Notes under the pieces: model-generated
Database searches by the model: none
What the model saw: only the letters and a program-made list of their open reading frames with translations
What the model was told of the DNA's origin: nothing
Shown: piece after piece, positions 1 through 5,677 of the stretch
Numbering within the stretch: position 1 is the first letter of the stretch
Layout of the letters: each line of letters begins with the position of its first letter
Made by a program: the position numbers and the translations under genes
NCBI GenBank assembly: GCA_013329855.1
Contig: DUJI01000230.1
Location: 1-6,163, forward strand
Origin: Thermoplasmata archaeon
GTDB taxonomy: Archaea > Thermoplasmatota > Thermoplasmata > RBG-16-68-12
DNA: 6,163 bases
Direction of reading: 5' to 3'

Positions 1-537
1 ATGCCGCAGATGGTGGCGCTGTTCAACGGCGTCGGCGGCGGCGCGGCGGCGCTGCTGCGCGAGCTCGAGGCCGGCATCGAGCGCGCCGGTCGCGACCGGC
101 TGGTCGTGAATCTGGGTTTGCCGGTCAAGCTCAAGGTGCACGACTCGGTGTTCGTGCCGCTGGCCAAATGGGCGATGCTGATGGCGGGCAACTACCGCTG
201 CATCACGAAGGACGGCATGCGCCCGATCAAGGAAGCCGTGCACGGCGACCTGCCCGCCGCGCGCGCGGTCTACGACTGGGTGGTGCGACTGTGCAAGTCG
301 CTCGGGGCCGACGAGAAGGATCTGGTGCCGTTCGAGAAGTACGCCGCCGCCGCGCAGGGGCTCGCGAGCCCTTCGTCCGCGGCGCGCGCCCTGTACGGCG
401 GCGCCCCAAACATCGAGCGCGTCGACTTGCTGGTGAAGACCGTCGCGGCGCAGAAGGGCATGCAGTCGGACGCGATCGACGAGATCGTCGCCCTGGTCGA
501 CGCGCAGCTCGCGCTCAACCGGCGCGCGAAGAAATAA
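1..537 (+). CDS. Partial ketopantoate reductase-like protein (C-terminal domain), 5' end outside the window
   Basis: This is the 3' part of a gene; the ATG at base 1 is probably internal, because the frame is open at the window edge. From about residue 18 to the end the order of motifs resembles the helical C-terminal domain of 2-dehydropantoate 2-reductase (PanE/ApbA family). A helix ending in 'IERAG' comes first, then 'LAKWAMLMAGN' in place of the family's W-x-K-L-x-x-N segment. Next is 'ASPSSAARALYGG', like the SSMLQDL-type loop, then 'IERVDLLVKTVAAQKG', like the family's E-I-D-x-L-x-G helix, and a final 'EIVALVD' helix. The NAD(P)-binding Rossmann domain would lie upstream. The first residues, 'MPQMVALFNGVGGGAAAL', look instead like an internal motif of transhydrogenase PntB, and the gap from it to the C-terminal domain is too short for a normal reductase. 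The gene converges on the minus-strand gene with 10 bases between the stops. Substrate and physiological role cannot be told; a more distant NADP-dependent dehydrogenase is also possible. Confidence 0.45.
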   Translation: MPQMVALFNGVGGGAAALLRELEAGIERAGRDRLVVNLGLPVKLKVHDSVFVPLAKWAMLMAGNYRCITKDGMRPIKEAVHGDLPAARAVYDWVVRLCKSLGADEKDLVPFEKYAAAAQGLASPSSAARALYGGAPNIERVDLLVKTVAAQKGMQSDAIDEIVALVDAQLALNRRAKK

Positions 538-547
538 TGCGCTCGCC

Positions 548-2593
548 CTACTTTTCCGCCTCGCCGGCGTCTTCGATGCCGAGCTCCTGGATCTTGCGCG
601 TGATGGTGTTGCGGCCCATCCCGAGCAGATTGGCCGCCTCGATGCGCCGCCCGCCGCTGCGCGCGAGTGCCCTGACGATCAGCAGGCGTTCGAACTGCTT
701 GCCGAGCGCCTCGAGGATCCCGCTCTCGCCGCGCGCCAGCCGCCGCTCCACCTCCTCCGCGAGCGCTTCGAGCCAGTCGGCCTTCGCGCCCGGCGCGGGC
801 TGAGCGCGGAATTCCGCCGGCAGGTCGCCGAGCTCGATGGTCTGGCCGGGCGCCATGACGGTCAGCCAGTGGCACAGGTTCTCAAGCTGCCGCACGTTGC
901 CCGGGAAATCGAGCCGCCCGAGATACTCGAGCACCGTCTCCGACAGGCGTTTGGGCTCAACCCCGAGCTGCTTCGCGCTGCGCGCAAGGAAGTGCCGCGC
1001 CAGCAAGGGAATGTCCTCGCGCCGCTCGCGTAGCGCCGGCATGCGCACGCGGATCACGTTTAGCCGGTGGTAGAGATCCTCGCGGAATGCGCCCTCGCGC
1101 ACCCGCGTCTCGAGGTCCTGGTGGGTGGCGGCGATGATGCGCACGTTCGCCTTGATCTGCTGGTGGCCGCCGACCCGGTAGAAAGTGCCGTCCGACAGCA
1201 CGCGCAAGAGCCGCGTTTGCAGCTCCGCCGGCATGTCGCCGATCTCGTCCAGAAACAGGGTGCCGCCGCCCGCCGCCTGGAACAGACCCTTGTGGGCGTT
1301 GATGGCACCGGAGAATGCGCCCTTGGCATGGCCGAACAGTTCGGATTCCAGCAGGTGCTCGGGAATCGCCGCACAGTTGATCGCCTGGAACGGCCCGCGG
1401 GCACGTGGGCTCGCGTTATGGATGGCTTTCGCCAGCAATTCCTTGCCGCTGCCGGAATCGCCCGTGATCAGCACGCTGGCATCCGACGTGGCAACGAGCT
1501 GCGCCTGTCGCAGCACCTCTTCTATGGTGTGGCTGCAGGTAACGATCTCGGCGCGCCACTCGTTCGAAGCCTTGGTCTCTGGTCCGCCCGAAGACAAGCG
1601 AATCGCCTGCTCCACCTGAGCCAGCAGTTCCTTGGCGTCGAAAGGTTTGGTGAGAAAGCCGAAAACGCCGCGTCGCGTAGCGGCGACGGCGTCGGGAATC
1701 GTGCCGTGGGCGGTGAGTATTATCACCGGCAGCGTCGCCTGCGTTGCATGGATGCGCACGAAAAACTGCATGCCGTCCATGCCGGGCATGCGCAGGTCGG
1801 TGATGACCAGGTCGAACGGCTCGCGCCGGACCTGCTCGACGGCGGAGGACAGGCCGTGGACGATGGTGCAGACGTGGCCCAGCCGGCGGAGCGCCTCGGC
1901 CATGACCTCGGCATGCTCGGCCTCGTCGTCCACCACCAGGACCTTCTTGCCCGCCAGGGCCGGATCGGCATGGCCGTTGCCCGTCGGCGTCTTCGCCGTG
2001 CCCTGTCGCGAGCCGGCGAGGGCGCTCGTGAGCTCCTCGCGCAGCCGCTCCGGTGAGCGGATCTCCTTGATGACGATGGTTCGCGTCGCCTTGCCGAGCC
2101 TCTGCTCCTCCTTGCGCGTGAGCTCGCGGTCCACCTTCTCGAGCTTCGTCGTCACCTCGACGAAGGGCTCGGGGAATGGCTCGCCGTACGCGGGCACGTG
2201 CCCCTCGGGGAAGCCGACGTCCTCCGGCCGCACCTTCCCGGACTTCAGGCGGTCGTGCATCGATCCGGCCACGTAGTAGCGGGCGATGACCTCGAGGGGG
2301 ATGAGGAAGTTCCTCGTCTTCGGGGTGATCCGGTCGTAGTCGGGGATCACCTGGACGCGCTTCACGCGCATCTTGTTCGGCGCGGTGACCTTCAGGAAGT
2401 GCGTGCGGATGCCGAGGTCCTTGACGAGCGCGAACCAGTGCGCCGACGTCCGGTTCAGCGTCTCGCCCTTGTTCGGGATCAGGCTCGGGATGATCTTGTC
2501 GAAGACGCTGATCTGGTCCGTGAAGACGAACTCGAGTTCGTCCGGGGAGACCTCGTAGACTTCCTTGACCTTGCCCTTCCGAAGGAACTTCAT
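548..2593 (-). CDS. Fused frame: SAICAR synthase N-terminal part + NtrC-class sigma-54 response regulator (probable chimera)
   Basis: One 681-codon frame starts at the ATG at 2593, 8 bases after the stop of the HicB-DinB gene. Residues 1-163 are the N-terminal two thirds of SAICAR synthase. Residues 164-212 are a linker I cannot assign. Residues 216-335 are a receiver with acidic D222/D223, phospho-acceptor D266, T294 and K316. Residues 346-590 are a sigma-54 AAA+ domain with Walker A GDSGSGKE (378-385), the sigma-54 contact loop GAFSGA (425-430, usually GAFTGA) and Walker B GGTLFLDE (443-450). Residues 633-675 are a Fis-type HTH with 'ANLLGMGRNTITRKIQELG'. The regulator half would be phosphorylated by a partner kinase and would activate RNA polymerase-sigma-54 in a bacterium. 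No such fusion is known to me, and the purine-synthesis half lacks its C-terminal part, so that half should be inactive. The left half of the AAA+ domain is GlrR-like and the right half is betaproteobacterial NtrC. I regard the frame as real in this sequence but probably an assembly product. Confidence 0.75.
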   Translation of the reverse strand: MKFLRKGKVKEVYEVSPDELEFVFTDQISVFDKIIPSLIPNKGETLNRTSAHWFALVKDLGIRTHFLKVTAPNKMRVKRVQVIPDYDRITPKTRNFLIPLEVIARYYVAGSMHDRLKSGKVRPEDVGFPEGHVPAYGEPFPEPFVEVTTKLEKVDRELTRKEEQRLGKATRTIVIKEIRSPERLREELTSALAGSRQGTAKTPTGNGHADPALAGKKVLVVDDEAEHAEVMAEALRRLGHVCTIVHGLSSAVEQVRREPFDLVITDLRMPGMDGMQFFVRIHATQATLPVIILTAHGTIPDAVAATRRGVFGFLTKPFDAKELLAQVEQAIRLSSGGPETKASNEWRAEIVTCSHTIEEVLRQAQLVATSDASVLITGDSGSGKELLAKAIHNASPRARGPFQAINCAAIPEHLLESELFGHAKGAFSGAINAHKGLFQAAGGGTLFLDEIGDMPAELQTRLLRVLSDGTFYRVGGHQQIKANVRIIAATHQDLETRVREGAFREDLYHRLNVIRVRMPALRERREDIPLLARHFLARSAKQLGVEPKRLSETVLEYLGRLDFPGNVRQLENLCHWLTVMAPGQTIELGDLPAEFRAQPAPGAKADWLEALAEEVERRLARGESGILEALGKQFERLLIVRALARSGGRRIEAANLLGMGRNTITRKIQELGIEDAGEAEK
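569..706 (-). other. Fis-type DNA-binding domain of the NtrC-like C-terminus
   Basis: Residues 630-675 of the fused frame form the C-terminal helix-turn-helix of an NtrC-type activator: 'QFERLLIVRALARSGGRRI' is followed by 'EAANLLGMGRNTITRKIQEL'. The G-x-G-R-N-T-I-T-R-K wording is that of NtrC recognition helices rather than GlrR (where E. coli has a GRNRTEFYKLL-type ending). This supports an NtrC origin for the end of the frame. In NtrC this domain dimerises and binds enhancer sites upstream of nitrogen-regulated sigma-54 promoters. The protein ends about 10 residues after it, as is normal for the family. Confidence 0.75.
824..1948 (-). other. Receiver plus sigma-54 AAA+ region; GlrR-like part changing to NtrC-like
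   Basis: This sub-region of the fused frame is listed separately because its parts do not match one family. Around 1590-1770 and 1270-1560 the wording 'VIILTAHGTIPDAVAA', 'GVFGFLTKPFDAKELLAQ', 'WRAEIVTCS' and 'IHNASPRARGPFQAINCAA' is that of GlrR/QseF regulators. To the low-coordinate side of about 1225, 'ELQTRLLRVLSDGTFYRVGG', 'ARSAKQLGVEPKRLSE' and 'LDFPGNVRQLENLCHWLT' are those of betaproteobacterial NtrC (glnG product, the nitrogen-regulation activator). The change falls in the Walker B segment 'GGGTLFLDEIGDMP' (nt 1223-1270), which both families share almost identically. The family assignments rest on remembered sequences, not on an alignment. Confidence 0.6.
2105..2593 (-). pseudogene. 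purC: SAICAR synthase (PurC) 5' segment, missing the C-terminal third
   Basis: Residues 1-163 of the fused frame match phosphoribosylaminoimidazole-succinocarboxamide synthase, which condenses CAIR with aspartate using ATP in purine synthesis. Visible are the nucleotide-binding start 'RKGKVKEVYEV' (residues 5-15), 'DQISVFDKIIPSLIPNKGE' (26-44), the substrate-binding 'IARYYVAGSMHDRL' (103-116, equal to the RNRAAGSL-type motif) and 'EVTTKLEKVDRELTRKE' (146-162). The family then continues for some 70 or more residues with a D-x-K-x-E-F-G strand and a D-E-x-x-P-D-S-S-R motif. Neither is present, because the sequence turns into the response-regulator fusion. The 'TTKLEKVDREL' wording, in place of the E. 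coli form, and the gene row behind it suggest an archaeal source. In the true genome the gene is presumably complete. Confidence 0.8.
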
Positions 2594-2601
2594 GGCGAGG
2601 C

Positions 2602-3417
2602 CTAAGGGGACGCGGATAAAAGGGATTTGGTTTCTCGGGCTGAGTGCGTGGCTCGATAGGCGCCAGCCAATTTCTCCATGGTCCGCATGTGGAGTCGCTC
2701 ATGCCAGAGGAAGCGGCGGAAGATCTTCCGGGCCGTCCAGTCCTCCGGCTCCGTACGTCCCGTCCAGCCACCGGGTCGATGGTGGGTGACGCGGCCCGCT
2801 CTCTCCGCAGGCCGGAGATGCCCGAGGCGGTAGGTGCACGCCTCGCGGAGGGAGGTCAGTCGGGCTTCCGAGAGGTCACCCCGCTCCACAGCCCGCACGT
2901 CCCGCCACATGGACATGCCCCGCGGCGAGTGGAAGGACGGATCCGCGGGCGCTCGGAGCTTCATGACGTACCAGACCATGACGAGGGCGGTGTGCACGAC
3001 GATTCGCCGCGGTGACCGGAGCGCGCCGGGGGGCTGGAAACCCCACGCGCCGCGGGGAACCTCCCTCCGGAGATCGAGGAAGTCCCGCCAGGAGAACGCC
3101 ATCCACTGGAGGTCCCGGGCGATCTCTTCGTCCGTCATCGGTCCGCGGTCGCAAGCGAACAACGCCACGCTGTCCCCGAGGTTGACGGGCCAGTCCCCGT
3201 GGATCGTTTCGCACAGGCGGACGGCGCCCTCGCGCCACTCGCGTGGGACACGTTCGCCATGGGCGGCGAGCCAATCGAGATGGAGCCGGACCTTCCCCTC
3301 GACCTTCCGCAAGGCCTCGTCCAAGCTGGCGGCTCGGCTGTAGCAGCCCTCCAGGGGCCGGACGAAGACTTGAGCGGACCCGTCGGGTCCGACCTCCGCG
3401 TCCGCGAGGAAGCGCAT
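2602..3417 (-). CDS. HicB-like domain fused to DinB-family (putative metal-dependent) domain
   Basis: A 271-residue protein. I place the start at the ATG at 3417, because the protein fold begins there and 'GGAG' lies 5 bases upstream. The frame is open 64 codons further back, but that stretch is low-complexity and lies between genes. Residues 1-55 resemble the HicB/UPF0150 fold, with 'VFVRPLEGCYSRAASLDEAL' (17-36) matching the family's dLPGC-x-S-x-G-x-T-x-E-E-A motif. Residues 95-255 are a DinB four-helix bundle with 'RSPRRIVVHTALVMVWYVMKL' divided over 134-154 and a final 'RRFLWHERLHMRTMEKL' (234-250). H142, H239 and H243 are the likely three metal ligands. DinB proteins include thiol-dependent transferases and stress-induced proteins of unknown reaction. 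HicB domains usually occur as antitoxins, but no HicA toxin is beside this gene. It lies 8 bases before purC and is probably co-transcribed with it. The exact reaction is not predictable. Confidence 0.75.
   Translation of the reverse strand: MRFLADAEVGPDGSAQVFVRPLEGCYSRAASLDEALRKVEGKVRLHLDWLAAHGERVPREWREGAVRLCETIHGDWPVNLGDSVALFACDRGPMTDEEIARDLQWMAFSWRDFLDLRREVPRGAWGFQPPGALRSPRRIVVHTALVMVWYVMKLRAPADPSFHSPRGMSMWRDVRAVERGDLSEARLTSLREACTYRLGHLRPAERAGRVTHHRPGGWTGRTEPEDWTARKIFRRFLWHERLHMRTMEKLAGAYRATHSARETKSLLSASP
2616..2621 (-). promoter_or_regulatory. Possible TATA box for a leaderless purC transcript
   Basis: TTTTAT on the minus strand is centred about 25 bases before the purC ATG, inside the last codons of the HicB-DinB gene. 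The spacing equals the normal distance from TATA box to transcription start, so the transcript could begin at the ATG itself. No convincing Shine-Dalgarno lies before this ATG, which fits. The element is short and may be chance. Confidence 0.3.
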
Positions 3418-3556
3418 TTGGGCTCCAGAAGGATTCCCGATTGTTAATCCCTTCGGGCCGGAGGGGATCGCTCCGCGCGGCGCTGTCTTGGCCGCAGATC
3501 CGCGGGGATTCTCTCTGAAGCTCTCCGTTTTCGGCGGCGAAGGTCGTGAGCGGTCC
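3418..3556 (-). other. Gap between the DJ-1 gene and the HicB-DinB gene
   Basis: 139 bases without a supported gene. Near its downstream end the minus strand has GATTAACAATC, the only AT-rich patch, centred about 27 bases before the ATG at 3417. It is a weak candidate for a promoter. TCTGGAG, 5 bases before that ATG, is a plausible ribosome binding site. No terminator hairpin with a T-run was found. Confidence 0.4.
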
Positions 3557-4123
3557 TCAGGCGGGCCCGCGTCGGTCGTATTCGATGCGAGCCGCCACCT
3601 CGTCCGCAAGCTCGCCGTCGAAGTACTTCTTGAGGAGGTGGAGGCCGAGGTCGATGGACGCGCTGACGCCGCCCGCGGTGGTCACCAGGTCGTCCTCGAC
3701 CACGCGGTCCTCGACGACCGTGGCCACATCCCGCAGCTCGTCCCGCGCGTTGTGGTGGGTCGTCACCCGGCGCCCGGCGAGGAGGCCCGCTTCCTTGAGG
3801 ATCACGGCCCCGGTGCAGACGCTGGCGATGGGCTTCTCCGTGCCGAAGGCCAGGAGCTCGTCGAGGAGGCCCGGGTCCTGCACGACCTCCTTCCGCCCGG
3901 GGCCGCCCGGGACCACGAGGAGGTCCAGGTCGCCGAAGTCCGCGCGGACGTCGTGCGCGAGCATCTTCATGCCGAGCGCCGCCGTGATCGTCTCCTTGCG
4001 GGCCAGCGTCCGCACGCTGAGGTCGAGCTGGGGGTGGAGCTGCTTCGCCTTCGCGAGCACCTCGTACACGCCCACGACGTCGAGTTCCTCGACGCCGTCG
4101 AAGAGCAGGATGCCCACGCGCAC
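3557..4123 (-). CDS. DJ-1/PfpI family protein, isonitrile hydratase-like
   Basis: A 188-residue protein of the class I glutamine amidotransferase-like superfamily, close to the usual single-domain length. It starts at a GTG (4123). The N-terminal 'GILLFDGVEELDVVGVYEVL' (4-23) carries D15 where isonitrile hydratase (InhA) has its catalytic Asp. The nucleophile elbow 'ASVCTGA' puts the cysteine at 103. 'AGLLAGRRVTTHH' (113-125) and 'VTTAGGVSASIDLGLHLL' complete the pattern of the ThiJ/InhA/AraC-N-terminal branch. No DNA-binding domain follows, so it is an enzyme-type member rather than a GlxA-type regulator. Members hydrate isonitriles or act on glyoxals, proteins or small thiols; the true substrate is not known. 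It follows the HAD phosphatase by 27 bases, probably in one transcript, with no clear Shine-Dalgarno. 139 bases without a gene separate it from the HicB-DinB gene. Confidence 0.85.
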   Translation of the reverse strand: MRVGILLFDGVEELDVVGVYEVLAKAKQLHPQLDLSVRTLARKETITAALGMKMLAHDVRADFGDLDLLVVPGGPGRKEVVQDPGLLDELLAFGTEKPIASVCTGAVILKEAGLLAGRRVTTHHNARDELRDVATVVEDRVVEDDLVTTAGGVSASIDLGLHLLKKYFDGELADEVAARIEYDRRGPA

Positions 4124-4150
4124 GGTGCCCGACGTTGGCGCCCAGTCTAC

Positions 4151-4807
4151 TTAGTCCTTTGCGTCCGCTTTCGTTCCGTGCAAGGCATCCTGGTCCACGA
4201 GCCACTGCCGCGCCGCGACGTAGTCCCGCGGCTCGTAGTCCACGTGGTCCCGCAGCTTGCCGTTCGAGTTGATGCCCATCCTCACGCCGGCCTCGGACAG
4301 GAGCGGCACGTCCATGAGGCCGTCCCCGAACGCGAGGATGTCCTCCTTGCGGGCGCCCCAGCGGGCCGCGAGTCCGCGGACGATCTCGCCCTTGAGCCCT
4401 GGGCTGACCGCGACGCGCACATCGCCGGTGAAGACGCCCGCCTCGTAGAGGAACTCGTTGCTGAAGATGGCGTCCGCCTCGAAGAGGACCATGGCCGCCT
4501 CCGCGACCTCCCGTGGGCCGCCGGTGACGATTGCGACCTTGTCGCCGCGGGACCGGAGCCAGTGGACGAACTCCTGGGCGCCCGGCACGGGTCGCAGGTG
4601 GCGCGCGGCCCGGAGGATCTGGGCCTGCGAGAGCCCGCGGAGGAGCGCGGCCCTCCGGCGGAATCCGTCCTCCCAGTCGATCCGGCCGTCGATTCCCGCA
4701 CGCGTGATCTCCGCGACCTCGGCCTCCTTGCCTAGCAGAGCGGCAAGTTCGGGCAGGAATTCGTTGAAAATCAATGTGTTTTCGAGGTCGAATACAACGA
4801 GTTTCAC
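4151..4807 (-). CDS. HAD-superfamily phosphatase, SerB (phosphoserine phosphatase)-like
   Basis: A 218-residue cytosolic HAD hydrolase starting at a GTG (4807). The four HAD motifs are visible. Motif I is 'VVFDLENTL' with nucleophile D7, motif II 'VAIVTGG' with T95, motif III K139 in 'GLKGEIV', and motif IV 'FGDGLMDVPLL' with D162 and D166. A helical cap lies at about 15-72. The length, cap type and the 'GDGLMD' form fit the phosphoserine phosphatase branch, which would make L-serine from phosphoserine. Related archaeal enzymes act on other phosphomonoesters, so the substrate is open. Oddly, the general acid/base Asp of D-x-D-x-T is replaced by Glu (E9). No serA or serC is nearby. A TATA-like box lies 35 bases upstream, so the gene likely begins a transcript that also carries the DJ-1 gene. 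Confidence 0.82.
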   Translation of the reverse strand: MKLVVFDLENTLIFNEFLPELAALLGKEAEVAEITRAGIDGRIDWEDGFRRRAALLRGLSQAQILRAARHLRPVPGAQEFVHWLRSRGDKVAIVTGGPREVAEAAMVLFEADAIFSNEFLYEAGVFTGDVRVAVSPGLKGEIVRGLAARWGARKEDILAFGDGLMDVPLLSEAGVRMGINSNGKLRDHVDYEPRDYVAARQWLVDQDALHGTKADAKD

Positions 4808-4919
4808 GAGGACGGCCTTCAGCCCCCCGAGGCGGCCGGTCCTATAAATGGTCTTCTGGTCGTCCGCGCCCGGGAGATTTCGGTCCGGCTCAATCAGGCT
4901 CGGATCGAGGACCCGAGGG
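4808..4919 (-). other. Gap between the KaiC-like gene and the HAD phosphatase gene
   Basis: 112 bases that hold the TATA-like box described separately and a weak 5-bp inverted repeat (4899-4903 with 4913-4917) just after the KaiC-like stop. The repeat lacks a T-run and is not called as a terminator. The box suggests that the ATPase pair and the HAD gene belong to different transcripts. Confidence 0.45.
4843..4848 (-). promoter_or_regulatory. Archaeal-type TATA box upstream of the HAD phosphatase gene
   Basis: The minus strand reads CCATTTATAGG within an otherwise GC-rich gap of 112 bases. Its 3' edge is 35 bases from the GTG start, so transcription would begin about 10-15 bases before the gene at the usual archaeal TATA-to-start distance. 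It stands out by composition, but transcription has not been shown. Confidence 0.45.
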
Positions 4920-5666
4920 TCAGAAGACTTCCATGTCCCCGTGGACCTCGAGGCCCTGGTCCGTGATGCTGTAGGGCTTGATGGCCCGCGGATGCTGGAG
5001 GCGCCGCATCTTCATGATCTGGATGACGAGCTGGACCTCGCCGTTATCCCGTTCGTTGAAGCGCAGGCCGATCACGCCGTCGGACACGTACTCCACGAGC
5101 CCGTCCCGGCTGCTCCGAGGGTTGTCGTCCTTCACCTCCGCGGTGAAGACGCACGTCGCACCCGTGGTCTTGAGCTGCTGGCACAGGCCAAAGAGGCGCG
5201 CGCGGCGTTCCGCGTCGTCCCCGAACATCATGTTGAGCAGGCTGACGGAGTCGATGACCACGCGGCTCGCGTTGAACTTCCGGATGAACTCCGGGAGCTC
5301 CGACTTGACCCGGGTCACCGTGGCCTTGGCGTCCGCCGGCTCGAGCTTGATCACGGCGAGCTTCTTGTCCTTCAGGTGCGGCCGGAGGTCCCAGCCGAAG
5401 GAGGCTGCGTTGGCCGTGATGGACTCCACGTCCTCCTCCAGGGAGATGAAGATCCCCTTCTCCCCGTTGATCAGGCCCTGCATGAGGAACTGCATGCCGA
5501 ACGTGGTCTTGCCCGTGCCGAAGGAGCCCATGACCGTGATGATGTGCCCCCGGGGCACGCCGCCCCCGAGCATCTCGTCCAGGCCGTCGATCCCGGTGAG
5601 CACGAGGTCCACGCCCGTCGTCGCCGTGTCCGCGTCCTTCTGGGATGCCGCTTCCGCGTCCGTCAT
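4920..5666 (-). CDS. KaiC/RAD55-type RecA-fold ATPase, single domain
   Basis: A 248-residue protein, the usual length for single-domain archaeal KaiC-like ATPases. It is much shorter than the ~519-residue double-domain cyanobacterial clock protein. It opens with 'GIDGLDEMLGGGVPRGHII' (25-43), the family hallmark. Walker A GSFGTGKT follows at 47-54, then the catalytic glutamates in 'ISLEED' (E77/E78) and Walker B 'VVIDSV' with D139. 'LVEYVSDGVIGLRF' matches the later strands, and no transmembrane segment is seen. Such proteins bind ATP and are thought to take part in signal transduction, motility control or DNA-repair-like functions. The role here is unknown and a circadian one is not implied, since no kaiA or kaiB is present. 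The ATG at 5666 is supported by a strong Shine-Dalgarno 4 bases upstream. It follows the partial ATPase gene by 9 bases. Confidence 0.88.
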   Translation of the reverse strand: MTDAEAASQKDADTATTGVDLVLTGIDGLDEMLGGGVPRGHIITVMGSFGTGKTTFGMQFLMQGLINGEKGIFISLEEDVESITANAASFGWDLRPHLKDKKLAVIKLEPADAKATVTRVKSELPEFIRKFNASRVVIDSVSLLNMMFGDDAERRARLFGLCQQLKTTGATCVFTAEVKDDNPRSSRDGLVEYVSDGVIGLRFNERDNGEVQLVIQIMKMRRLQHPRAIKPYSITDQGLEVHGDMEVF

Positions 5667-5670
5667 GGGG

Positions 5671-5677
5671 TCACCTC
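5671..5677 (-). promoter_or_regulatory. Strong Shine-Dalgarno of the KaiC-like gene
   Basis: On the minus strand GAGGTGA lies 4 bases before the ATG at 5666 and overlaps the TGA stop of the preceding ATPase gene. It fixes the start of the KaiC-like protein and points to translational coupling of the pair. Other genes in the row have weaker or no such site. Confidence 0.75.

Noticed and set aside
1067..2056. Open frame of 329 codons on the plus strand
   Set aside because: It is antisense to the response-regulator frame, whose motifs are clear; the plus-strand translation shows no recognisable fold.
2602..2770. HicA/HicB toxin-antitoxin locus
   Set aside because: No small HicA-like frame is adjacent on either side; the HicB-like part is only an N-terminal domain of a larger protein.
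3418..3609. Start of the HicB-DinB gene 64 codons further upstream, at 3609
   Set aside because: The extra residues are low-complexity and match no domain, the extension would overlap the end of the DJ-1 gene, and the ATG at 3417 has a GGAG at good spacing.
3488..4735. Long open frame of 415 codons on the plus strand
   Set aside because: It is antisense to the well-supported DJ-1 and HAD genes; its translation is low-complexity and rich in R, A, E and V with no domain pattern. GC-rich coding DNA often leaves the opposite strand open.
4899..4917. Inverted repeat after the KaiC-like gene as a terminator
   Set aside because: The stem is only 5 bp with a 9-base loop and no T-run follows; such repeats are common by chance in GC-rich DNA.
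4920..5666. Circadian clock KaiC
   Set aside because: It is a single domain, there is no kaiA or kaiB in view, and the family is widespread in archaea without a clock.
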